A stretch of 6,147 bases of DNA from an uncultured Bacillota bacterium. Its GTDB lineage: Bacteria; Bacillota; Clostridia; Christensenellales; UBA1242. Made by a program: the position numbers and the translations under genes. The stretch covers positions 1-6,147 of the forward strand of contig URAC01000050.1 of NCBI GenBank assembly GCA_900545735.1. The letters are read 5' to 3'. Position 1 is the stretch's first letter; the number at the start of each line of letters is the position of its first letter. Below are positions 1 to 5,648 of this stretch, piece after piece. The notes below the pieces were generated by a model. It was not told the origin of the DNA, searched no databases, and worked only from the letters and a program-made list of their open reading frames with translations.

Positions 1-2
1 AC

Positions 3-1451
3 GCTAGTTCAGTAGACTTCTATGCAAGAGTAAAACTCAGTTATGAGTTCTACAATGTGGTAGGAGATGTTGAAACACCAGTAGCGTTGGCAAATCCAAG
101 TGATTTAATCACAACAAGTGCAACATTTTTTGGTGCAGATTGGGTAAAATCTAACGATGGTTATCACTACTACGCAACGGGAACAACGCTCAATAAGTTT
201 ACAAAGGCAACGCCAGCAACTTTTGTAGATTTATTTGACACAAACGCACAATTCATAATTGAAGGAGCAGGCTTCACAGGAGCATATCCTGATGGTGAAG
301 GTGGCGGCTATGTTGTTGACGAAACAACTTCAATCAACAAGATTGTTGTATATCTCACCCTTGAAACACTCCAAGGAGATGCAGACGCAGCAGCAGAAGG
401 TTGGAAAATAGTTTCAGAAGTTGACTTTTCAAAGGTTTCTGCTGAAAATGCAAGTATTGTAACATCAGGCAGCGGAACACCTGTTGAAGAAACATTGAAT
501 GTAACAATCAATGACGTAACAACAAATTTAAGCGAAGTTAAATTCCCTTATGACACTTCAACAACGCTTGAATTTAATAGCAAAAATGTTGAATATGTTG
601 AACTCATATATTCAGACGACACAACAGAAAAGTTCTATGAACTTGCAGCAAGTGAAGAATCTGCAACAAAATATTCACAAATTCAACTCACTGCAGACTC
701 TTCAAAAGGAACTATAACCGGTTACACGGTTGGATTGTTTGGCGCAAGTGAATATACAGGTTTTAAGTTTACTACAACAGGTTATGACGATAATGGCTCA
801 ACTTATGAAATTGCTAATGGCGTTTCGGTAACTGGATATTATGGTAGTGATACAGAAATCGAAATTCAAAGTTCATATAGAGTTAGAGAAAGAGATTTCA
901 AAGTTGTAGTTAAAGATACAAATGCAAATGATTGGGCAAAAAATATATTACCAATGCAATTATATACTGCATCATATCCTTGCACTTTAACTTGGTATGA
1001 TGGAAGCAATAGCAAAGTGATAGGCAATTTTGCTAATTTAAATGAAGGTATTGCTTTTATGGAAAGTGATTGGATGTATGACCACGAATTTGATGACTTC
1101 ACTAACTACGAATTTACTTTTAGTTATTCGGCATTATGTGAAACAACAAATATTTTTTATTCGTCTAAAGAAGTAAAGGAAATCAGTGTTTATGCGTTTA
1201 TGTATTCTGCTTGTACAAGTATTACATTGCCAGAAACAATTACAAGAATACAACCAGTAGCATTCCAAGGTAGTAGTTTAACAATAATAAATATTCCTGC
1301 TAGTGTAACTACTATTGGTGGACAAGCGTTTGCTAATTGCAATAACTTAACCACAACAATCGGTGATGGTTGGGTTAAGGCAAGTGATAGTTCAGCAGTT
1401 GATGCAAGCACACTTTTAAAGGATATAACTTATTACATTAAACGAGCATAG
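3..1451 (+). CDS. Surface/secreted protein, TasA-like domain plus BspA-type leucine-rich repeats (5' partial)
   Basis: The frame is open from the first bases of the window to TAG at 1449-1451, so the GTG at 57 is not the true start; the N-terminus, with any signal peptide, lies upstream. The 482 visible residues are rich in Thr, Ser, Asn, Asp and aromatic residues with few Lys/Arg, typical of exported beta-rich proteins. The first ~140 residues hold FYARVKLSYEF, DWVKSNDGYHYY (nt 138-173) and a strand ending LETLQGDADAAAEGW (nt 360-404). This order resembles TasA/camelysin-type (SipW-dependent) beta-sandwich proteins; this is inference from pattern. A middle beta-rich region (nt ~480-1130) is unrecognised. 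Near the C-terminus (nt ~1165-1365) are LRR_5/BspA-like repeats, with ITLPETITRIQPVAFQGS and INIPASVTTIGGQAFANC. There is no LPXTG motif or C-terminal membrane anchor. A strong terminator follows 12 nt downstream. Role unknown; adhesion or matrix is plausible. Confidence 0.75.
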   Translation, partial: ASSVDFYARVKLSYEFYNVVGDVETPVALANPSDLITTSATFFGADWVKSNDGYHYYATGTTLNKFTKATPATFVDLFDTNAQFIIEGAGFTGAYPDGEGGGYVVDETTSINKIVVYLTLETLQGDADAAAEGWKIVSEVDFSKVSAENASIVTSGSGTPVEETLNVTINDVTTNLSEVKFPYDTSTTLEFNSKNVEYVELIYSDDTTEKFYELAASEESATKYSQIQLTADSSKGTITGYTVGLFGASEYTGFKFTTTGYDDNGSTYEIANGVSVTGYYGSDTEIEIQSSYRVRERDFKVVVKDTNANDWAKNILPMQLYTASYPCTLTWYDGSNSKVIGNFANLNEGIAFMESDWMYDHEFDDFTNYEFTFSYSALCETTNIFYSSKEVKEISVYAFMYSACTSITLPETITRIQPVAFQGSSLTIINIPASVTTIGGQAFANCNNLTTTIGDGWVKASDSSAVDASTLLKDITYYIKRA

Positions 1452-1462
1452 ATTGCACAAAT

Positions 1463-1492
1463 AAAAAACTCACTCAAAAGAGTGAGTTTTTT
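1463..1492. terminator. Bidirectional intrinsic terminator shared by the surface-protein gene and rnpB
   Basis: A perfect 13-bp inverted repeat has arms at 1463-1475 and 1480-1492 around an AAAA loop. The core is CACTC/GAGTG, flanked by six A on the left and six T on the right, so each strand ends in a U-tract when transcribed. It lies 12 nt past the stop of the upstream + strand gene and just past the 3' end of the convergent rnpB on the - strand, so it can stop both transcripts. Confidence 0.9.
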
Positions 1493-1500
1493 GTTATTTC

Positions 1501-1844
1501 AGATAGTTAGTCTATAAGCCGAGTTCTGTATTGGACGGTCATCTATCTAGGCATATTGTTTCCAATATGCTCAAGCGGTATTGTTAAATGGCGGACGAAC
1601 AGCCCTCTTGCCATTTTTAACCTTACTCCGGGTGGGGTTTACATGTGCCCCCATTGTTACCAACAGGGCGGTGGGCTCTTACTCCACCTTTCCATCCTTA
1701 CCAATTTTATTGGCGGTTTATTTCTGTTGCACTTTCCTTAAAGTCGCCTTCACCAGCAGTTAACTGGCACCCTTGTTCTATGGAGCTCGGACTTTCCTCA
1801 TACATCTCACTACAAGCGTATGCGACCGTCTGGCTAACTAACGC
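1501..1844 (-). ncRNA. rnpB: RNase P RNA, bacterial A-type
   Basis: This is the catalytic RNA of ribonuclease P, which cuts 5' leaders from pre-tRNAs. Read on the - strand it has the conserved blocks in order: CCAGACGGTCGC near the 5' end, GAGGAAAGTCC of P4 (complement of 1789-1799), GTGCAACAGAAA then AAACCGCC, GGTAAC, CCACCCGGAG, GCTTGAG, AGATGACCGTCC (1533-1544) and ACAGAACTCGGCTTAT (1514-1529). The ends pair as P1 (TAGTTAG at 1504-1510 with CTAACTA at 1834-1840). P18 is a perfect 8-bp stem with a GAAA tetraloop (1551-1570). The block order and P12/P18 arrangement fit the ancestral A-type, not the Bacillus B-type. About 344 nt is near the usual size. The exact 5' and 3' ends are estimates from P1 and the promoter. 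The P15 internal loop appears to lack the usual GGU. Short ORFs on the + strand here are spurious. Confidence 0.97.
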
Positions 1845-1848
1845 TCTT

Positions 1849-1876
1849 ATTGTATCACATCTAGCAAATTTGTCAA
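1849..1876 (-). promoter_or_regulatory. rnpB promoter (sigma-A type, extended -10)
   Basis: On the - strand, TTGACA (1876-1871, a perfect -35) is followed after 16 nt by TACAAT (1854-1849), with TG one base before the -10 (TGATACAAT). Initiation is expected near 1842-1846, which agrees with the 5' strand of P1. The -35 overlaps that of the divergent rimM promoter candidate. Confidence 0.85.
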
Positions 1877-1898
1877 TATTTAAAGAAATTTTTATAAA
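1870..1898 (+). promoter_or_regulatory. Candidate rimM promoter, divergent from rnpB
   Basis: TTGTCA (1870-1875), 17 nt, then TATAAA (1893-1898) would start transcription near 1905, about 40 nt before the rimM ATG. The region is very AT-rich, so a -10 match by chance is possible. The spacing, and the need for a + strand promoter between rnpB and rimM, support it. Confidence 0.5.
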
Positions 1899-1945
1899 TA
1901 TTTTGAAAAAAAAGTTAAATAAGTTAAAATTTTGCTGGAGAAATT

Positions 1946-2434
1946 ATGAAAATTGGAAAAGTTGCAAAAGCGCAAGGCATAAAAGGTGAAATTAAGTTAA
2001 ATTTAGACATCGAATTTGAAAAGATTAAAAATTTAGAAGAAATGACCGTTGGCGGCAAAGTTTTTGCTGTTGAAAAAATTGAAAACAAGCCAAATGGAGT
2101 GTTTGTAAAACTCTGTTGTGTTGATGATAGAAATTGTGCAGAGAGTTTGCGTGGGCTTGATGTTGAAGTTGAGAGAAAAGACTTGCAAGAACTTGCTGAA
2201 AATGAATTTTATTTTGAAGATTTAATTGGTGCAAAAGTTGTTGATGAAAAAGGTCAAGAAATTGGCACTATTGAAGACATTGAGCAATATGGTGCGGCAG
2301 ATGTGATTGTTGTTAATCAAAATGGAAGATTGTATTCTGTGCCATTTTTAAACGACATATTTATTCAGTTTATTCCTAGCAATAAAGTTATGGTTGTTGA
2401 TAAAGAAAGATACAATGATATGAAAGTGATGTAG
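1946..2434 (+). CDS. rimM: Ribosome maturation factor RimM
   Basis: RimM binds ribosomal protein S19 and the 16S rRNA head and helps late 30S assembly in the cytoplasm. The 162-residue product is about the usual length. The N-terminal RimM domain opens with IGKVAKAQGIKGEIKL (residues 3-18), the family's G-x(3)-x-x-GI-x-GE signature. The C-terminal PRC-barrel half starts at EFYFEDLIGAKV (87-98), then G-x-x-IGTIEDIEQYGAADVIVV (to 123) and PFLNDIF (133-139). GGAG at 1937-1940 lies 5 nt before the ATG. In many bacteria rimM sits in rpsP-(KH)-rimM-trmD-rplS; here it has its own upstream intergenic region, is preceded by divergent rnpB and is followed by a protease gene, not trmD. No terminator is evident in the 50 nt after it, so read-through into the next genes is possible. 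Confidence 0.95.
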   Translation: MKIGKVAKAQGIKGEIKLNLDIEFEKIKNLEEMTVGGKVFAVEKIENKPNGVFVKLCCVDDRNCAESLRGLDVEVERKDLQELAENEFYFEDLIGAKVVDEKGQEIGTIEDIEQYGAADVIVVNQNGRLYSVPFLNDIFIQFIPSNKVMVVDKERYNDMKVM

Positions 2435-2447
2435 CATTTTTAAACAC

Positions 2448-2476
2448 TTGCAATTATTATTTTAATTTGATATACT
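2448..2476 (+). promoter_or_regulatory. Promoter immediately before the site-2 protease gene (extended -10)
   Basis: TTGCAA (2448-2453), 17 nt, then TATACT (2471-2476), with TG at 2468-2469 giving an extended -10 (TGATATACT). The predicted first transcribed base is about 2483, two bases before the ATG at 2485. No purine-rich Shine-Dalgarno stretch lies between rimM and the ATG, which fits a leaderless or near-leaderless mRNA. Confidence 0.65.
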
Positions 2477-2484
2477 AAAAAAGT

Positions 2485-3147
2485 ATGTTGTACTATTTAT
2501 GGGGCACGGGCCTTCCAGCAAATCAAATAGCAGTAATTATTTGCGCTTATTTAATCGCAATTTGTTTTGCTCTTTCCATTCACGAACTTGCGCACGGCCT
2601 TGTTGCATATTGGTGCGGAGATAGAACGGCAAAAGCTGAAGGCAGGCTTTCATTAAATCCATTAAAACATTTAGACCCACTCGGAACATTATGTCTTGTT
2701 CTTACGGGCTTTGGCTGGGCCAAACCTGTTCACGTAAATCCATTAAAGTTTAGAAATTACAAGCGCGATATGGCCCTTGTTTCGCTTGCTGGCGTTTTCA
2801 CAAACATAGTAATAGCCTTTTTCTTTTGCCCAATTTTGATGGTCAGTGGCGGATTGCTTGCAAGCACAAATTTGTTTTATAATTTTGTGTATTATTTAGT
2901 TGAGTTTACATTTGCCATTAATATCTCTCTTGGCGTGTTCAACTTGTTTCCAATTTATCCACTTGACGGCTTTAATTTCATAAACACTTTTTTAAAGTAT
3001 GACAATAAATTTGCCAATTTTATGATTAAGTATGGCAATATAATTTTGGCTGTTTTATTCTTAACTGGCGGATTTAGTTATATATTTAACTGGGTAATTT
3101 ATGGCTTTGAATGGCTGTTTGTTCACTTCTGGGGGTTGATGATATGA
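2485..3147 (+). CDS. Site-2 protease family (peptidase M50) membrane metalloprotease
   Basis: This is a polytopic membrane zinc protease of 220 residues, the compact S2P subclass. The zinc-binding motif HELAH is at residues 33-37 in the first hydrophobic helix (E34 catalytic). The third ligand is in NLFPIYPLDG (153-162, D161), the NPxPxxPLDG-type motif. Between them are the subclass hallmarks: GDRTAKAEGRLSLNPLKHLDPLGT (45-68; RLSLNP and DPLG are near-invariant), FGWAKPVHVNP (76-86) and LAGVFTN (101-107), where the usual GP is GV. Hydrophobic segments lie at about 13-32, 66-76, 98-125, 130-152 and 183-205. The substrate is unknown; S2P enzymes cleave transmembrane segments of anti-sigma factors or signal-peptide remnants. 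The ATG has no Shine-Dalgarno site and lies just after a promoter. The stop overlaps the scpA start (ATGA), and this gene next to scpA-scpB is common in Clostridia. Confidence 0.93.
   Translation: MLYYLWGTGLPANQIAVIICAYLIAICFALSIHELAHGLVAYWCGDRTAKAEGRLSLNPLKHLDPLGTLCLVLTGFGWAKPVHVNPLKFRNYKRDMALVSLAGVFTNIVIAFFFCPILMVSGGLLASTNLFYNFVYYLVEFTFAINISLGVFNLFPIYPLDGFNFINTFLKYDNKFANFMIKYGNIILAVLFLTGGFSYIFNWVIYGFEWLFVHFWGLMI
3131..3135 (+). promoter_or_regulatory. Ribosome binding site fixing the scpA start
   Basis: GGGGG at 3131-3135 lies 8 nt before the ATG at 3144, inside the end of the protease gene. It supports 3144 over the in-frame ATG at 3111, which would lie deeper in the protease gene with no such site before it. 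Confidence 0.6.
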
Positions 3148-3923
3148 TAGATGAAGAATTGCAAATGTCAATTCCTGAAGACGGCGAATATACAGTTAGG
3201 TTAGAGAACTTTGAAGGCCCATTAGATTTGTTATTGCATTTAATCAAGGAAGCAAAGTTGGACATCACAACTTTAAAGATTTCAGATATAACTGAACAAT
3301 ATCTTGCTTTTATGGACCAAATAGACAGTTTGGATATGGAAAAAGCAAGTGAATTTATTGAAGTTGCGGCAACGCTTTTGGAAATTAAAAGTAAAAAACT
3401 TCTTCCACGCCTTGACGATGTTCAACCTGAGGAAGAAGATAGTGAAAGCAATCTTATTAGGCGCTTGCAAGAGTATAAACTTTTTAAAGAGGCAAGTGAG
3501 GATTTAAAGGCGCTTGAAAACATCAACAGAATGTATAAAGAGCCAGAACCTGCTGCAAACAAGTATAAGATTGTTTTAAAAGATATGAAGTTAGACAATC
3601 TTTTAGACGCTTTTACAAAGATTTTACATAAAGTCCATTTGGAAGAAACGCAAGCGGAAGAAAAGAAGATTGTCAGAGATAGATTTACCGTCCAAGAAAA
3701 GATGGCAGCCATAAAAGATGCTATTTTAATTCGAGAAAAAGTTAAATTTGAAGAACTTTTTGAAGAAGACAGCACAAAGAGTGAAGTTATTAATGTTTTT
3801 CTTGCAATTTTGGAACTATTAAAACAGCAAGTTATTTCGATTCATCAAGATAGTTCTTTTTCAGAAATAGAAATTACAAAAAATGATGAAAAGTTGGAAG
3901 AAAGTGGAGTAAAAGATGAGTGA
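3144..3923 (+). CDS. scpA: Segregation and condensation protein A (kleisin ScpA)
   Basis: ScpA is the kleisin bridging the two heads of the bacterial Smc dimer; with ScpB it forms the condensin that organises and separates replicated origins. The 259-residue product, near the usual ~250, has the N-terminal signature FEGPLDLLLHLI (23-34), then the helical segment KASEFIEVAATLLEIKSKKLLP (67-88) that contacts the Smc neck. An acidic spacer (91-103) follows, then a charged helical middle. A C-terminal winged helix (about 180-245, with TKSEVINVFLAILELLKQQ) would contact the Smc head cap. The start at 3144 is chosen because its ATG overlaps the protease TGA (ATGA) and has GGGGG 8 nt upstream; the longer frame from 3111 adds 11 residues unlike the family. 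The 3' end overlaps scpB by 8 nt, indicating coupled translation. Confidence 0.95.
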   Translation: MIDEELQMSIPEDGEYTVRLENFEGPLDLLLHLIKEAKLDITTLKISDITEQYLAFMDQIDSLDMEKASEFIEVAATLLEIKSKKLLPRLDDVQPEEEDSESNLIRRLQEYKLFKEASEDLKALENINRMYKEPEPAANKYKIVLKDMKLDNLLDAFTKILHKVHLEETQAEEKKIVRDRFTVQEKMAAIKDAILIREKVKFEELFEEDSTKSEVINVFLAILELLKQQVISIHQDSSFSEIEITKNDEKLEESGVKDE

Positions 3924-4707
3924 TTTGATTTTAGAAAATAGTTTGGAAGATGTTATTTACAGCATACTTTTTGTCGCAGGCGAAGGTGTTGATGTAAATT
4001 TTATTGCTGAAAAATTGGAAGTGGATATCAAAAAAGTTAACAAAGCGGTGGATAAGTTGCAACAAAGGTTAAGCGGACAAAGCGGTGTTCAACTTATTAA
4101 ATATAACAGCAAAATTCAACTTTGCTCAAATCCAGACAACGCAATGTATATTGAAACAGTTTTAAATCCAATTCGTGAGAGAGCGCTAACAAAAGCAACT
4201 TTGGAAACGCTTGCTATTATTGCATACAAACAACCAATCACAAGGCTTGAAATAGAAGAAGTTAGAGGAGTTAACAGCGATTACACCGTTCAAACTCTTC
4301 TTGACCATAATCTTATTGAAGTTGTTGGCAAAAAAGATGCCGTTGGAAAACCTCTTCTTTTTGGCACAACTGATGAATTTTTAAAGCGTTTTGGCTTATC
4401 TTCACTTGATGAACTTCCAAATAGCGAGCAGCTTATGGAAAGAATTGCCACATTGTATGATGAACAGACAAACACTCAAAGTTTGTATCGTGAATATGAA
4501 CTTCCACCTGAAGAAGATACTAAAAATGAACTTTTGGAGCGCAAGGCGGAACTCACAAAACTCAATGAAGAAGTTGAAGAAAAGGTTGCAGGAATTGATG
4601 AAAAAATTCAAAAAGCGCTTGAGAATATTTCTTTTAAACTTCCAGACAAAGAAGAGATCCCAGACTTTTTGAAAGGTGAAAAAGTTGATGAAATCACTGC
4701 CGGTTAA
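3916..4707 (+). CDS. scpB: Segregation and condensation protein B (ScpB), with long C-terminal extension
   Basis: ScpB dimers bind the middle of ScpA and regulate the Smc-ScpAB condensin. Tandem winged-helix domains are visible: the first at about 8-85, the second opening with LTKATLETLAIIAYKQPITR (91-110), followed by LEIEEVRGVNSD (111-122), LLDHNLIEVVGKKDAVGKP (128-146) and LFGTTDEFLKRFGLSSLDELP (148-168). These are the family's most conserved blocks. The canonical protein ends soon after DELP, commonly near 180-200 residues; this one has 263. The extra ~95 residues are highly charged, with a predicted helical, possibly coiled-coil stretch (about 203-238) and a short tail (KLPDKEEIPDFLKGE). 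The ATG overlaps the scpA stop by 8 nt and has GGAG (3906-3909) 6 nt upstream. No clear terminator follows; the next 26 nt are AT-rich and lead into the infC promoter. Confidence 0.95.
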   Translation: MSDLILENSLEDVIYSILFVAGEGVDVNFIAEKLEVDIKKVNKAVDKLQQRLSGQSGVQLIKYNSKIQLCSNPDNAMYIETVLNPIRERALTKATLETLAIIAYKQPITRLEIEEVRGVNSDYTVQTLLDHNLIEVVGKKDAVGKPLLFGTTDEFLKRFGLSSLDELPNSEQLMERIATLYDEQTNTQSLYREYELPPEEDTKNELLERKAELTKLNEEVEEKVAGIDEKIQKALENISFKLPDKEEIPDFLKGEKVDEITAG

Positions 4708-4733
4708 TTTTGTTAAAAAGTTTTAAAATATGC

Positions 4734-4762
4734 TTGACAATGGTGCGAGAATGTGATAATAT
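4734..4762 (+). promoter_or_regulatory. infC-rpmI-rplT operon promoter
   Basis: A perfect -35 TTGACA (4734-4739), 17 nt, then TAATAT (4757-4762) with TG at 4754-4755 (extended -10). The A/T-tract run at about 4708-4730 resembles an UP element, as expected for a strong ribosomal-protein promoter. Initiation is predicted near 4767-4770. The 19-base stretch TGTGATAATATGATGCTCG (4752-4770) recurs with one change at 6067-6085. Confidence 0.88.
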
Positions 4763-4849
4763 GATGCTCGTTAAAGCAGAAGTTTCCCTTCTCACCAGTC
4801 AGCATTAGGCTAGATTAGGTTTCTTAAAATCAGTTTTTTAAGAAGAGTT

Positions 4850-4879
4850 AAAGGAAGCGTCTTGCGTTTCCTTTTTTTT
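4850..4879 (+). terminator. Intrinsic terminator inside the infC leader (attenuator)
   Basis: A 10-bp stem has AAAGGAAGCG (4850-4859) pairing with CGTTTCCTTT (4865-4874), including one G-U pair, around the loop TCTTG. The T run extends to 4879. It lies after the promoter and before infC, so it should act conditionally and not at the end of a gene. Confidence 0.88.
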
Positions 4880-4893
4880 AAGGAAAATCGTCA

Positions 4894-4902
4894 AAAGGGA
4901 GG
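4894..4902 (+). promoter_or_regulatory. Strong Shine-Dalgarno site fixing the AUU start of infC
   Basis: AAAGGGAGG at 4894-4902 is the best Shine-Dalgarno site in the window and lies exactly 8 nt before the ATT at 4911. ATC at 4905 would be only 2 nt away, too close. The in-frame ATG at 4995 has no comparable site and would delete conserved IF3 N-terminal sequence. Confidence 0.85.
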
Positions 4903-4910
4903 ATATCAAT

Positions 4911-5420
4911 ATTTTTAAGGAACTATTAATTAATGAAAAAATTCGTGCCGATGAAGTTAGAGTTATCGGTGAAGATGGTTCTCAACTTGGGGTTATGAAC
5001 ATAACTCAAGCATTGGACCACGCAAACAAAGCAGGCTTAGATTTGGTTTGTGTAAATCCAAACTTGTCACCAGCGGTTTGCAAAATTATGGATTATGGCA
5101 AATATAAGTTTGACTTAATCAAAAAAGAAAAAGAAGCGAAGAAAAATCAAAAAGTAACAGAACTTAAAGAAATTCAACTTTCGATGACGATTGACACGCA
5201 CGACCTAGAAGTTAAAGCAAAACACGGCAAAAGATTTTTGTCAGAAGGCAATAAAATTAAAGTTGTTTTAAGAATGAGAGGTCGCCAACAAGCGTATGCA
5301 AAAATGGCTATTGATGTATGTCATAAATTCTTCAGTTTGTTAGAAGAATATGGGGCAATAGATAAAGAGCCAGAAATAATGGGCAGAAACATCATAATGA
5401 TTGTTGTGCCTAAAAAATAA
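4911..5420 (+). CDS. infC: Translation initiation factor IF-3, non-canonical AUU start
   Basis: IF3 binds the 30S subunit, prevents premature joining of 50S and checks the start codon and initiator tRNA. Starting at ATT 4911 gives 169 residues, a normal family length. The N-domain begins FKELLINEKIRADEVRVIGEDG (2-23), covering the conserved LLINE-x-IR and V-x-x-I-x-x-DG core. It continues through LDLVCVNPNLSPAVCKIMDYGKYKF (43-67), then a Lys-rich linker helix (about 68-83). The C-domain follows, with KEIQLSMTIDTHDLEVK (86-102), FLSEGNKIKVVLRMRGRQ (109-126) and a terminal IIMIVVPKK. Calling the gene from the first ATG (4995) would lose 28 conserved residues. AUU starts are well known for infC and permit autoregulation, because IF3 itself discriminates against them. 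It is the first gene of the infC-rpmI-rplT operon. Confidence 0.95.
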   Translation: MFKELLINEKIRADEVRVIGEDGSQLGVMNITQALDHANKAGLDLVCVNPNLSPAVCKIMDYGKYKFDLIKKEKEAKKNQKVTELKEIQLSMTIDTHDLEVKAKHGKRFLSEGNKIKVVLRMRGRQQAYAKMAIDVCHKFFSLLEEYGAIDKEPEIMGRNIIMIVVPKK

Positions 5421-5441
5421 TTTTAGTAAAGGAGAAAGATT

Positions 5442-5636
5442 ATGCCTAAAATGAAATCCCACAGCGGAGCAAAGAAAAGATTTAAAATCTCAAAATCAGG
5501 AAATGTTAAATTTGCAAAAGCAAACAGAGGTCATTTCCTAACAGAAAAGTCGCAAAAGAGAAAAAGACATTTAAGAAATGCTGGTTTCTTAAAAGGTAAA
5601 CACTCAAAAACTATCAAAACGATGGTCCAAGGATAA
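5442..5636 (+). CDS. rpmI: 50S ribosomal protein L35
   Basis: A small, very basic 64-residue protein of the large subunit. It begins [20 protein letters not shown], the near-universal L35 start, and continues with [16 protein letters not shown], matching the family's H-x-LT-K(S)-x-KRKR-x-LR block. Length is typical (64-66). AAAGGAG at 5428-5434 lies 7 nt before the ATG. It sits 21 nt after infC and 12 nt before rplT, the standard operon position, and is presumably co-regulated by the upstream leader. Confidence 0.97.
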   Translation: MPKMKSHSGAKKRFKISKSGNVKFAKANRGHFLTEKSQKRKRHLRNAGFLKGKHSKTIKTMVQG

Positions 5637-5648
5637 GAGAGGTGAAGT

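Larger units (their letters stand above)
4768..4910 (+). promoter_or_regulatory. infC leader, putative L20-type autoregulatory attenuator
   Basis: About 143 nt of untranslated leader precede infC. It holds a 5-bp hairpin (AGAAG 4778-4782 / CTTCT 4788-4792) followed by CACC, a 9-bp AU hairpin (TTCTTAAAA 4821-4829 / TTTTAAGAA 4836-4844) and an intrinsic terminator (4850-4879), then the infC Shine-Dalgarno site. A leader with a terminator ahead of infC-rpmI-rplT matches the known Firmicutes L20 leader (Rfam L20_leader), where ribosomal protein L20 binds the leader and promotes premature termination. I infer the class from position and architecture, not from a covariance match. A possible antiterminator pairs GTTTCCCTT (4782-4790) with the terminator's left arm (4850-4858), with 8 of 9 positions pairing including one wobble. 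Confidence 0.65.

Noticed and set aside
57..59. GTG at 57 as the start of the first gene
   Set aside because: The frame stays open upstream to base 3 with sequence that fits the same beta domain, and no ribosome binding site precedes GTG; the gene is cut by the window edge.
308..1411. Antisense ORFs of 67-78 residues within the surface-protein gene
   Set aside because: They are shadows of the + strand coding frame, with no ribosome binding sites or recognisable products.
1556..1989. Three overlapping + strand ORFs of 60-114 residues in the region before rimM
   Set aside because: They lie antisense across the highly conserved rnpB RNA and run into the rimM start in another frame; they have no Shine-Dalgarno sites and no protein-like family patterns.
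3111..3143. Earlier ATG (3111) as the scpA start
   Set aside because: It adds 11 residues unlike the ScpA family, overlaps the protease by 37 nt and lacks a Shine-Dalgarno site; the ATGA junction at 3144 with GGGGG upstream is better.
4746..4770. CGAG...CTCG around the infC -10 as an operator palindrome
   Set aside because: The arms are only 4 bp, and the second promoter copy has a differently placed GAGC/GCTC pair, so this looks like chance outside the conserved core.
4995..4997. ATG at 4995 as the infC start
   Set aside because: It drops 28 conserved residues of the IF3 N-domain, and the strong Shine-Dalgarno site is 92 nt upstream.
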